DNA of 64,000 bases from Vigna angularis. Its lineage: Eukaryota > Streptophyta > Magnoliopsida > Fabales > Fabaceae. The number at the start of each line of letters is the position of its first letter. Position 1 is the first letter of the stretch. The notes under the pieces are model-generated. The model did no database searches. It was not told where the DNA came from and was given only the letters and a program-made list of their open reading frames with translations. The stretch spans positions 8,652,501 to 8,716,500 of the forward strand of contig NC_068980.1 in the NCBI RefSeq assembly GCF_016808095.1, in the 5' to 3' direction. Positions 52,597 through 63,354 of this stretch are shown piece by piece. The position numbers and the translations under genes were made by a program.

Positions 52597-53693
52597 TATT
52601 TGTTTATCGAAGGTGGTGATGGTATGTTTAATGCAGAAAACAATTGTATTATGGAAAACTCTTTTTGTGTTCAATTTATATCAGTATATCTACTGTGCTT
52701 TTCAACTAAACTTACATTTATTGTAGAGTTTCCTGCTATTACGTTTGAGATTTATTTTTATTTTTTACATATGTAATTGTGTTTGCATCTCTCATTGATA
52801 AGAGTCATATCAGAATAGAAATTATTTAACATATGAAAAATAACATTTAGGTAGAGTTGAATATCCTCAATTATTTTAAATCATGAAAGATTCATGAAAG
52901 AAAAAACAGTACATGACTCTAATTACAAGTTCATAAGAAAAGTACGACTATAGAATAAGAACACTTGATAAAATAAACAAGAAGAATTTCATAACATAAC
53001 AAGATGCAACAAGAAGTAAAAAATAATAATTATTTAAAAATGCATAGTAAATATATGAAATAAATAAATGATACATTTAAGAGGTAAAATGAATCTTTTT
53101 AATTTAACGAGTTATATATATATATATATATCAATTTATTTAGATTTTATTATTATTCTTATCTATTCTTGAATATTTTATAAAATATCTACAGAAAATT
53201 TCATTGTTTACTTACAATTAATATATATAGATGAATTTAAAAATTACAAATATTTTAATTAATTTCATTTTTTATTGTTCAAAATTAAAAATTGAAACGT
53301 GCGTGTAAATGTTATAAATTATATAGTTGTAATCAGGATAAATATATCACTCATTTCTTAACATGTTTGAGAAGATTTATTAAGTTGTAGGGCGATCATG
53401 GTGAAAAGAAAAAAAAAAGAACTTATGAAACTCATTTATAGTACGTGTCCTGGGATCTTAGAGATTTTTACAATTTTTTTTTCGAAATAAGTAAATTTTA
53501 AAATATGAATATGAATAAATTGTAATTTAAAACATTATTTTCGGTAAAAAAACATTTTAAGTAATCAATGTATATGAGTAGGAAAGACCTTTGTGGTGGA
53601 AAACTATTCAGTGAACTATTGGAAGCTTACAACTTCCTTTTCTTATTAATGAACAACTGTTACAACTAAGTCTTTTTTGTCCTCACTTGTGCA

Positions 53694-53748
<55 letters not shown>

Positions 53749-54521
53749 TTTAATATTTTTTCGATTGAACGCACACGGAAAAATACGTAAGCACCACAAA
53801 AATTTGAGTTAGTTTAAGAAATATGTAATATTAACTTCTGTATACAATATTTTTAAATATATTTGTTAAATGATAAAATCGTATAATTTGAATACAACTA
53901 ACTAAAAAAACTAAAACTTACGTACGTGAAACATTGATTTAATAATGTTTTAATTTTATTAAATAGTCACATATATAAAAATCAATGCGTAATTATTATA
54001 AAAATACAATTACAAATAATATCTTATTTGAAGCTGGTTCCCCGCAATCTTATTTGCAAGATATCTAAATGCTCAAACTTGTGAGTAAAACAATAAAAAA
54101 AACACACAATTAGATCATTTACTTAATTCGTTTATCATCTCACGCATTTATTTGTTTAAACTAGAGAAAATCGTTTTTTAGATAAATAAGAGTAAAAGAA
54201 ATTAAAAATTATTAAAATTTTGAATTTATTGTTGTGTGGTCACTCTAATCCGAAAGACAACAACCACAATTCCACCTTTGTGACGACTCGTCAACACATC
54301 TGTTAGCAAAAAAATAGACTATCCTGTTTAATTCAAACGAAATTAATTATCATGTATAATATTTATAGCTATATCTTGTATAAATTAATATAGTGAATTA
54401 TACGTTAGATTTAAATATATTAAGGGTTTTGTGAGAAAAAAAATGGTGTTTTGGAAAAATGTTTAGTCGAAGACATAGCCATGCACTAAAACGAAAACCA
54501 AAAACAAACTCTTTACTTCAG
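52597..54521. other. Intergenic AT-rich spacer
   Basis: No supported gene. The first 85 bp resemble 21310-21385. Contains a (TAA)n run and a short TA tract at 53113-53132. Confidence 0.6.
53695..53748. repeat. (TAA)n microsatellite
   Basis: About 18 uninterrupted trinucleotide units. Confidence 0.95.
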
Positions 54522-54534
54522 AAAAAAAAAAAAA

Positions 54535-54582
54535 GGGTGTTGCTCCCTCCACCTCCTCGGTCTTCTCCCTCCACCTCCCCCA
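54535..54582 (+). repeat. Left TIR of the MULE
   Basis: GGGTGTTGCTCCCTCCACCT, a short spacer, then CTTCTCCCTCCACCTCCCCC. It matches the reverse complement of 61546-61591 with few mismatches. Confidence 0.88.
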
Positions 54583-54956
54583 TTTTCTATAATTCCAATT
54601 ATATCCTAAAGTTAAAATTTTTTACTTTTATTATTTTAATATTTTAATTTATTTAAATTTACTTTTTCTATTTACTGCCTGCACCTACCATTTGATCTTT
54701 CATTTCCATTTCCGTCTGCAACCTCTCTCTCACTTCTCACTTCCGTCTGCAACCTCTCCCCCTCCCCCAGTTTCAGTTTTCTTTCTTCATTTCTTTGTTT
54801 TTCATTTTCGTAGAAGACCGTTTGGTGTGGAGCAGCACTGGTGCGGAGGAAGCCGTTCATCTAGCGTGGAGGAGCGAGATCTGCGGCGTCCAGGTTCAGG
54901 TTGGTTCTCCTTTCACCGTCCTTTCTGTTTCTCGGCGTCACTGTGCACGAAAGGCC

Positions 54957-55058
54957 AAAACGGATGTGGGACATCCGTTTGCCTTCGACGGATGTCCGAC
55001 TTCCGTCGACGGATGTGGGATATCCGTTGAAGGCCAATCGAATATCCCACATCCGTTT
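54957..55058. repeat. ACGGATGT palindrome cluster, left side of the MULE
   Basis: Several copies of CGGATGT and its complement ACATCCG, including AAACGGATGTGGGACATCCG, GACGGATGTCCGACTTCCG and ATCCCACATCCG. They form overlapping short hairpins. Confidence 0.85.
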
Positions 55059-55585
55059 CGGCTCTGCTGCATTTTTTTTAATATTTTAATTATTTTTAGA
55101 ATTATTATAACTGGAATATATATTTATATATTTGATAAATTTTTTGTTAATATTTTTTAGATTTTCTTTGACTTAGATTATTATTTGAATATTTTATAAA
55201 ATTTTTATTTGTAGTTTGTAAATAAATTGATTAAGAATTAGATACGAAAACTTTTACATATTTAAATTATTTTTATTTCTTGAAATAAATATTATCAATT
55301 TAATTGTATTTAATATTAGTAAATTTGTATTTGTATTTATTTTATTTATAGTAAATTTGTATTTGTAATAATAATTAATTTAATAATAATTAAATGGAAA
55401 TGTATTTAAATATATTTTTTTAATTAATTAGCTAATTGTTTCTTTTATTTAATTTTTGTTGTAGTTAATAAATTAATTATTATTAGTTTAATTTATTTTG
55501 AATTGCATTTTTTATAGTTTATTAATGATATTTGAAACAATAATTTTTTAATTTTTGAAATTAAACAAACAAATTATTGTTAGAA

Positions 55586-57610
55586 ATGGCAAGAACACGT
55601 GGTGCATCTTTTAATTCTCGAGGTGAGAGTTCTCGAGGAGAGAGTTCGTCGCAGGGTGAAGCTCGGAGAAGATCTACCGTTTCTGCTCGTAGAAGTCGGG
55701 CAGCTCCTATCCAGGATGACCCCATAGTTGAGGAGCGAGCCATTGAGGAACAAACATATGAGGCATATGAGACTCATGGTGAGGAGAATGCATTTGAGGT
55801 CCCTAACGATGATGACGGTGAGGATGAGCATGCGGATGTTCATGACATACAAGAGGATGTCGGTGGATTTCTTGGAGGTCCACACGATCATTCATTGCTG
55901 ACGCACTATGTTCAGCATGTAGCTTATGCTATTTCCAAAGGACGGGTGAGTGCAAAAATAAAATTTATTATATTATTTTTTTAATAGAAATTTTATTAAA
56001 TATTGATGTGTAGGATCGAGGGGACACACTGAAGTTGATCTCCCACGGAAAAAAAGTAAATAAGTTAGGACCATGCCACGAGGAAATTCAAGACATTGTG
56101 TTGAATTCCAGTTTGATGCCTCTTACAGGGATTTGTTATGATTACGTTGATAAGGGGTTACTCCTCGGATTCATAGAGAAGTGGCATTTTGAGACCAGTA
56201 GTTTTCATCTCCCTATAGGGGAGATGTCGATTACTCTTGATGACGTCTCGACATTACTTCACCTGCCCGTGATGGGACAAATGTGTGATTTGGAGGAGTT
56301 GGAGTTTGAGGAGGCTCGTACAGCCCTTGTGCAACTGCTCGGCGTTGATGGTGGCACAGCAGGTGCTGAGATGGAGAACGCACGTGGTCCGAAAGTCAGA
56401 CTCAGCTGGCTTAGAGAGATATATGTTCAGAGGTGTGAGTCACAGCATTGGGACTATGCTGCTAGAGCATATTTGTTGCATCTAGTAGGATGCACGATTT
56501 TTGCAAATAAGAGTGCCAGTTCTATACGCGTGTCTTACTTATTGTTATTTAGAGACGTACACGCGTGTGGCAGATATGCTTGGGGTGTTGCTGCACTCGC
56601 CTATTTGTACGAGCAGCTCGGGTATGCGAGTCTCGCGTCCACGAAGCAGATGGCTGGATATTTGACTCTATTTCAGGTACAGTTATAACTTTGACATTTA
56701 TTTCATGTATTTATTTCCATGTTCGAACATGGATGTAATTTAATTGAATAATTATTTTTTTAGAGTTGGATATACGAACATTTTCCTGGCATGGGGAGGA
56801 GGCGGTTGGTGACTTCTTACGATGATACCACACCACGTGCCATGAGGTGGCAGAGCCCTAGGCAGAGTTCCACTCTCGCAGAGATTCGGTCACAGTTGGA
56901 TGCGCTGACATACAGTGGAGTTGTATGGCATCTGTATGAGGGGCATCGAGGCATTCGACCATTCTTCGGCATTTGTATGTATTCTGGATGGATTCGGATT
57001 GGTGACACCCTTTGTCGTCATTTGCCTGAACGTGTGCTGAAGCAATTTGGGTTTCAGCAAGACATTCCACGATCACCGACTTCGGTTCCAGATGCAGATG
57101 TAGTGGCCATTGATCATGTTTGGTTGCACTTCAGAGCTCACGTTGTGAGTAATGTCAGACATGCAGCATCCCCTTCTGACTGTGTTGATGGGTACATTCA
57201 GTGGTTCAGGAGGGTTTCACATCGTTATATTATTGCTGTTGCAGATGACGCGCAACCGGCTCTTGCGCCTAGACAGCGCCCCGATGTTCCACAGGAGGCA
57301 CGACCCCATCGTAGATCGTCTCCACCTTCACCATCTGGCGCCCTGGTATGTTATTTTTCTTTGTTTATATTATTAAATTTTGATCACCTTGTTTATTTAA
57401 TTGTTTGATATAATTATAATGCAGGCTAGATTCAGGCGAATGGCGAGAATGTTACAGTCCTTGATATCGTGTCGTCATGTGACCGAGGGTACTGTTGCAC
57501 ATCAGGTGTCAGTGGACCTGCTTCAGATTGCTAATGAGGGCATCGACGAATATTCCCCGACTAGGAGAGGGCAGAGGCATGTGCGTGGTAGACGGTCGAC
57601 GTCTAATTGA
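55586..57610 (+). CDS. Plant mobile domain (PMD, MAIN/MAIL1-like) protein carried by the MULE
   Basis: Four exons, 55586-55945, 56014-56676, 56764-57345 and 57425-57610, all GT-AG and phase 0, give about 596 residues. A Ser/Arg-rich then acidic N-terminus (to about residue 110) precedes the PMD, seen best in FHLPIGEMSITLDDVSTLLH (about 184-203), the RLSWLREIY segment, the RAYLLHLVGCTIFANKS segment, and WGVAALAYLYEQL near 320. A basic tail ends the protein. PMD occurs in the Arabidopsis proteins MAIN and MAIL1, linked to silencing and genome stability, and in transposons; its biochemical role is unsettled. I take the ATG at 55586, after TTGTTAGAA. The gene lies wholly between the MULE ends and converges on the transposase gene. 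Confidence 0.88.
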
Positions 57611-57842
57611 TACGACTTTGTATTTCATTATGTATCACAGGACTTTATATTTCCTTTTTCTCATTATGTATTATTTGACATCATATTGAGTTACATGTTC
57701 TTTTATATTGGTTATATAGATGATCAAATATTTATATGTTTAAGTGGAAAAAAATAAGAACTTAATTAACAACAACTAATATAAATATCATGAATACTGA
57801 TAATATAAATATTTTCATACATAAATAAATACTACATAAATA

Positions 57843-60695
57843 TCACGAATCACCTAAGTCAACATAAGATGTTGTTATGTCCATCAACTGTTCAAATGTG
57901 TGCATCCTACTAGTATAAATAGATGACCACGTTCGTGCCTCAGGATAACAGTGGGTTGAGGACATGATATTCACCATGGGCAACGGACAACCTTCTTGTA
58001 GCTTAACCTGCATTATACAAATAACAAAATATAAATGAGTGATAAGTAATTTTAAAATGAATTCATAACAAAATGCACTTACCTGCACAAAATGACATCC
58101 ATGAACATGTCCTATACAAATTAAGCGATGTTCAGTGATATCAGAAGGTGGTGTGGAACGTAGTGGAAAGATAGTATAATTTTGAGAGTATGACAAACAC
58201 ACTAAGATAACGTTATATCGGTTAGCAATTGCATAACCAATGTCTGGTAATGTCATCCACTTGCTCTTGTTAGCCTGTTATGAATAAAAGTTGTTAGAAA
58301 AAACCATGTAATAAAGAAACTACATAAAACGGGAAACACTTACCGCGGACAGTGACTGCACCAACAAAGAGGTCCTCAGTTCTTCTAGTCTATCATAGCC
58401 TCCTACTAGGCTTGCATATTCATCACGCCATGCACTGAGTTCTTTGTACAACTCATTCCTCACAACGGGCCATGAATCTTCTCCGAGTCCCAACAACGCA
58501 GCAATGCATCTATACCCACAGTGACCATCAGCCACAACATCAACAACGTCCACAATGAAGGGGTGAGTAGTAGAATGAAACTGGTCTATCATTGGAACTC
58601 TCCTTTTCTTCATTGCTTTTGGCTTTGATTGTAATTTACTTCTCACAGATGAAGATTCTATGGTTGAATGAAAGGCGTCCACATACTCAAAATATGATGG
58701 ATCCCGCGTAGTAGACCTTTCACTTCGTTTAACTTTACTTTTTTGTGCACCCTTTGTCTTGACTTTATGTAATGGAGGGACCATTGATGTCAATGTAGGA
58801 CAAACAATTTCAAGTAACTTCTGCTTGATGGTGACTTTACCGCCAATGTCAACCTCATTGAATCGTTCTTCTACTTGTTTCAACTCATCTTTAATGGATA
58901 ACTGAGGCTTAGTTTCATTTAATTCAACATTTGAGAAATGCAATCTTCGCCACATGATATGAAATTCACCTATAGGGATCATCCTAGGATCATATCGTGC
59001 TAATTCACATGCACATGGGACACCAAATGTACGTCTCAATACGCATCCACACTTTGAGGAGTCCAATCCTATCTGCTGCACTATTTTCAATTCCTTAACA
59101 ATGAGATCCAATGCATATCGAGACACACGCCCAATAAGTTCTCTATATATGTAGCCTTTAAAATGGTCACTCCTGAGCAACAAACTACTTTCAAATGACG
59201 CCTTAATCTTGTTGTGTTGTAAGATAATGACGTTATGAATACTATCCCAACAAGAACACAAATCACCCATACTATTGCCCAGAACTTTCTTCAGGCTCCA
59301 ATGAGCAGATTCAGCCCTGAAACAAAAAAAAAACTTCAACAAGTACAAATAAATATTTATCTACAAAACAAATAAATAAAATAACATTACAACATACCTA
59401 TTTGTGGTTGTGTTCCCTAAATGCATTACTTTGTTCGTCCAGAACTTTACAAAGTATGTGTTGTACGGAATAATCCAAGTCTGATTAACATATTCAAAGA
59501 ACAAAGGCCATGATCTGCTTGCGTATTGAAAACCATTCACATACTCAGCAAACAAGCTTTCATCAGCACAATCCATCACATTTTCCCATGCATCCATCAA
59601 CACTTCCCAAACCTCAGTAGAATGAACTAACATTTTGCATTTAGCTTTAACATTTTTAAGGATGTGGAACCGACATAACATCTGATATGACTCAGGGAAT
59701 ACACTTGATATGGCATTCATCAAAGCCAAGTCTCGGTCAGTCACAATAACTTTAGGACCACCCTCAGATGTTAAAAATAAACCTTTCAGCTTTTCCAAAG
59801 CCCATGTGAAGTTACTCTGCCTTTCAGTAGACAAGAAAGCAAATGTTGCTGAGAAGGTTAACCCTGTAGACGTCATACCCACAATCTCAAGCAACGGAAG
59901 TCTATATCTATTTGTTTTATATGTGGAATCCATCATAAATACAACATTAAATGAGTTTAACAATTTCACCGCATCAGGATGTGTCCAAAACAAGTCAGTA
60001 ACAACCTCTGAATCATCAGCACACCTACTCCACTGAATGTACTTATCCCGATCCAACAACATCATAAGTTGTTGTAGTTCAGTTCTGGACCCTCTTAATG
60101 ATCGTTTATACGCATGCCTTGCGTTGTAGATTTGTTTAATCGTTGTGACATTTCGATCATTATTTTGTTTGAGTGTTAATAAAATATTTGCAGGTGTAAC
60201 TTTACTCTTTGTCATATCAACCAGTAATGACTTCTCACTCGTATTTAACCTGCCAGCATAAGGGTGACCCACTAAAGTTTCAGCCAACACATGGTTGTGA
60301 TGTCCACACATCACCTTCAACACCCATCCGGCCCCATCTGAACATGGTTTACCCTTTAATCTAAACGGACATTCACATTTACGAGTGTCGTATACACTAG
60401 CCACTGCATCAGCTTTGTATTTCCTATATTTTCCCCCTCCTTCACATCCAAGTATGACATACGTTTTTCTTCCCCGTACACCAGTAGCTATGTCAGATCT
60501 TACTATTACCACAACAAATCCTAAATCAAAAGCCATCCCTCTTACCCATTGAATTAAGTGCTCCCGTGAATGAAATATTTCATTTGTTGTGAATCTATTT
60601 GTTAAATCTCTCTCTACAACTTTGCTAATTGATGAAGACAAATCAGATTTCAAACTACAACCAATCTGAGAATTCATATGAAGATATTCATCCAT
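57843..60695 (-). CDS. MULE transposase fused to an OTU-like cysteine protease domain
   Basis: Four exons on the minus strand, 60695-59398, 59316-58344, 58274-58083 and 58007-57843, join in frame to about 875 residues. A FAR1/WRKY-GCM1-like zinc-binding N-terminus (CECPF at 108-112 and GHHNH at 131-135) is followed by the MULE transposase core: MMDSTYK (Asp256), VIVTDRDLALMNAI (Asp320) and NRAESAHWSLK (Glu435) as likely DDE residues. A SWIM-like finger CGCVLRRTFGVPCAC follows (522-536) with Cys where His is usual. After a basic linker comes an OTU-like domain: ADGHCGYRC (Asp696, Cys699) and, in exon 3, HGCHFVQ (His818 the likely catalytic His). It should cut and insert the element and perhaps process ubiquitin-like conjugates. 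No stop or frameshift is seen. Confidence 0.88.
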
Positions 60696-60982
60696 TTTAA
60701 ATAATAATCACCTACAAAATTATAACGACCCTTATTAACATAATTAATAATTAATCAAACAAATATAAAAATATTAATATAATTAAATTATATATTTGAT
60801 ATAAATAGAGTAATAAATAATTTTTTATATAATTATCAAATTATTAAAGAGTTAAAGATACAAAAATCATCTATAACAAATTCATATTTTAACAAAATTA
60901 TTACGTTTAAAAACTAACCATATATAACATTTAAAATTAAAAATTTAAATATAAACTACTGTAAATAAAATAAATCCTAAAT

Positions 60983-61161
60983 AAAATAAAAACGAAACGT
61001 AAAAGGAACACTGCCTGGACGGATGACATCCTTCAACGGATGTCAACATCCGTTTAAGGCAAAACGGATGTCGACATCCGTTTCGCCTTAAACGGATGTT
61101 GACATCCGTTGAAGGATGTCATCCGTCCAGGCAGTGTTCCTTTACGTTTCGTTTTTATTTT
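60983..61161. repeat. Large near-perfect palindrome, right side of the MULE
   Basis: Arms of about 90 bp centred at GTCGAC (61070-61075) differ by only a few bases. The arms hold alternating CGGATGT and ACATCCG motifs, including AACGGATGTCAACATCCGTT, each itself a palindrome. Confidence 0.93.
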
Positions 61162-61545
61162 ACTATTGGCGGCTCATGGGAAGGATTATAGGCTTGCATA
61201 TTAAAAGGATTATTGGAAGCATTATGGGAAGGGTTTAGGGTTTAGAGTTTAGGATTATTGGAAGGATTATGACTACGTACCTGGAGAGGAACCACGACAA
61301 GGACACTACACCACAAACGCACTGCACCACGTACTGCACCGAGAACAAGAGGAAGATTGCTTGATAATTCTTTTCACGATCACCAAGTTTTGCAGAAAAA
61401 TATTTTACTCATACAAGGAACTACGTAGGTTATCAGTGAAATATGTTATAAATGAGTAAAATTAAAAAACAATAATTTTAAAAATAAAATTTTACTGAGG
61501 GGCAAAATAGTAAAGAAAAGATGGAGGAAGGGGCAAAATAGTAAA

Positions 61546-61591
61546 GGGGAGGTGGAGGGAGAAGGCTGTGGAGGTGGAGGGAGCAACACCC
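61546..61591 (-). repeat. Right TIR of the MULE
   Basis: Ends GGTGGAGGGAGCAACACCC. Reverse complement matches the left TIR. Confidence 0.88.
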
Positions 61592-61733
61592 AAAAAAAAA
61601 TTATAGTCAACAAAGATTAAAACCCCAAACAAATTGAGGCCCATTAACAAGCAAAATAGCCCAAGATGTTGAAGAACAAGCCCACCCCAATGCTAACAAC
61701 AGCCTGACACCAATCGAACTCCTGAAACTTGTA

Positions 61734-62547
61734 GGGTGTTGCTCCCTCCACCACTACACTTTACTCCCTCCACCACCCCATTCCTGTTTTACCCTTCTCT
61801 TTATTTTTCTATTCCTATTTTACCCTTAATAAAATTTTAGGGTTAATATCTTTTAACCTTTAATCACTCTAATCCTTTTTAACCTCTACCCACTCTAATC
61901 CTTCACGCGGTGGGAACTCTTCTTCCTCCTCTTTTTGTTTCATGTTCTTCTTTTTCTTTTTCACACTTCTTCTTCTCATTCTAATTGTGGTCTGAGAGTA
62001 TAGTGGACTTTCATTAGTTAGTGTGCGAGATTGTAAGTGATGGTGGAAGCAATTGATCAACGTGCAAGATCAATGTGGTAGGGTGCAGTGGTGTGGGAAG
62101 ATTCGTCGTGAAGGAGATGCGTAATAAATCCTAAAAAGTAATCGTATAATCTTTAAACGGATGTCAACATCCGTTTAAGGGAAAATGGATGTCAACATCC
62201 GTTTAAAGATTATACATTTATTTTCCAATTATTTTTATTAGTTTATTTTTTATATTAATTTTAAATATATTTTAATAATGTAATTTATATGTTTTGATGT
62301 CTTAGTTTTTACTGGTGGAGTTGGGGGGTGGGAATCTAAAAGAAAGAGAAGGAGAGTTGGTGGTGGGACTGAGTGAAAAGTGAGTGGATAGAAAAATAGG
62401 GTTTGAATTCAAAGTAAATAAATATGATTAAAAATAAAATAAAAGTTATTTTTGTAATTAAAAAAGGTTACTTTTGTAATTAAATTTTTTTTAAAGAAGG
62501 TTAGGGAGGTGGAGGGAGAAGTGGTGGTGGTGGAGGAAGTAACACCC
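61734..62547. mobile_element. Small non-autonomous MULE of the same family, 814 bp
   Basis: Ends GGGTGTTGCTCCCTCCACCA and, inverted, GGGTGTTACTTCCTCCACCA match the TIRs of the 7-kb element. Flanks are AAACTTGTA (61725-61733) and AAACTCGTA (62548-62556), an 8-of-9 match for a 9-bp duplication. It has no gene of its own and presumably depends on transposase from a relative. It sits in the C-terminal part of the early nodulin-like gene. Confidence 0.88.
62144..62215. repeat. ACGGATGT palindrome in the small MULE
   Basis: GTATAATCTTTAAACGGATG is mirrored by its complement ending at 62215. Two CGGATGTCAACATCCG-type cores lie inside, starting about 420 bp from the left end as in the large element. 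Confidence 0.9.
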
Positions 62548-62840
62548 AAACTCGTAGTGCCCGAATGTTTGGGCGGATACGGCGCCAAGGACGTTGAGCC
62601 TGATGGGCTAATATCAGAGCTTTCAGATGGCCCATTATCTGTAGCTTCCGCTGGAGATGGTGTTGGTGCCGGAGAAAGGGAGTGAGTGAGTTTGTTATGT
62701 CTGACGGCCAAAACGATGACGGTTAGCTTCTGACCACGTTGGCAGTTTTGAGCGTTGCCACTGATGAAGAAAAAAGGACCCGATTTCACAAAAGTAAACA
62801 TTGAATCACCACCGTCCATCTCTTGCATGGCAGATGGCAT

Positions 62841-63247
62841 TGTTAGTGTTGCATGAATCGTAATCCTCCTTATTAAAGTGTAATGCAAATTCTAGAAGAA
62901 TGTAGAAGCTCCTTAGATAGAGGAATTGAAATGTAATACAAGTTCTAGAATATTCTAGAAAAACCTAAGATAGGAAGAAAAATCAAGAATATTCTACATA
63001 GGTAAAAATCTAGAACATTCCACATAAGTTGTGGCTAGTATGTTCTAGAATAATCTATGGGTCTATAAATACCCATGAACTCTACCATTTGATGTATGTA
63101 GCCAACATCTACCATTTGTATGAAGCCACATCTACTACAACTAAAGACAACTACAACACTTCTTTCAACTACTACTTCTACATTCTACTATCTCTACATT
63201 TTCTCTATCCCATCAACTACTCCTTTCACAACCTTAAAATACTAACA
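62841..63247 (+). repeat. 5' LTR of the copia element, 407 bp
   Basis: Starts TGTTAG and ends CTAACA, perfect inverted ends. TATAAAT at 63064-63070 is the likely promoter box. Repeated TTCTAGAAnATTCTAGAA-like text in the U3 part (62890-63050) resembles heat-shock elements (nGAAnnTTCn), a possible stress response. Confidence 0.92.
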
Positions 63248-63248
63248 G

Positions 63249-63260
63249 TGGTACCAGAGC
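63249..63260 (+). other. Primer binding site of the copia element
   Basis: TGGTACCAGAGC one base after the LTR, a close variant of the initiator-tRNA-Met complement TGGTATCAGAGC. Confidence 0.9.
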
Positions 63261-63354
63261 TACGTTCGGTCATCTACTGGGCGTAGATAAAATTTTCAAC
63301 TACCTCAAACAAAACTATAACTCATTCTACTACTTCCAAATATATTCTCAACAC

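Larger units (their letters stand above)
54535..61591. mobile_element. Complete Mutator-like element (MULE) with two genes, 7.06 kb
   Basis: Inverted ends of about 46 bp start GGGTGTTGCTCCCTCCACCT on both sides and contain a second CTTCTCCCTCCACCTCCCC block. Nine A residues lie next to each end (54526-54534 within an A13 run, and 61592-61600), consistent with a 9-bp duplication in an A tract. Inside are a plant mobile domain gene on the plus strand and a MULE transposase with an OTU-like domain on the minus strand, facing each other across 232 bp. Both are open through all exons, so the element may be autonomous. Palindromic ACGGATGT clusters lie about 420 bp from the left end and 430-610 bp from the right end. 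Confidence 0.9.
61607..62840 (-). pseudogene. Early nodulin-like (phytocyanin-type) gene, last exon, split by two transposons
   Basis: The minus-strand frame from 62840 to 62548 reads the end of a plastocyanin-like domain (FTFVKSGPFFFISGN, then CQRGQKL), followed by a Pro/Ser-rich stretch (SPAPTPSPAEA). Members of this family are usually secreted and GPI-anchored. Asn replaces the copper-ligand His before that Cys, as in early nodulin-like proteins, so copper binding is unlikely. The small MULE (61734-62547) interrupts the C-terminus. Beyond it the same frame resumes at 61724 with a hydrophobic GPI-signal-like tail (SIGVRLLLALGWAC) and stops with TGA at 61609-61607. The N-terminal side is cut off by the copia LTR starting at 62841; earlier exons would lie outside the window. 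Confidence 0.82.

Noticed and set aside
54795..55160. Frames of 112 and 121 codons near the left end of the large MULE
   Set aside because: Overlap the palindrome cluster and subterminal region; no domain, and upstream of the real PMD start.
61869..62060. 63-codon minus frame in the small MULE
   Set aside because: Lys/Glu-rich low-complexity sequence within a non-autonomous element; no family features.
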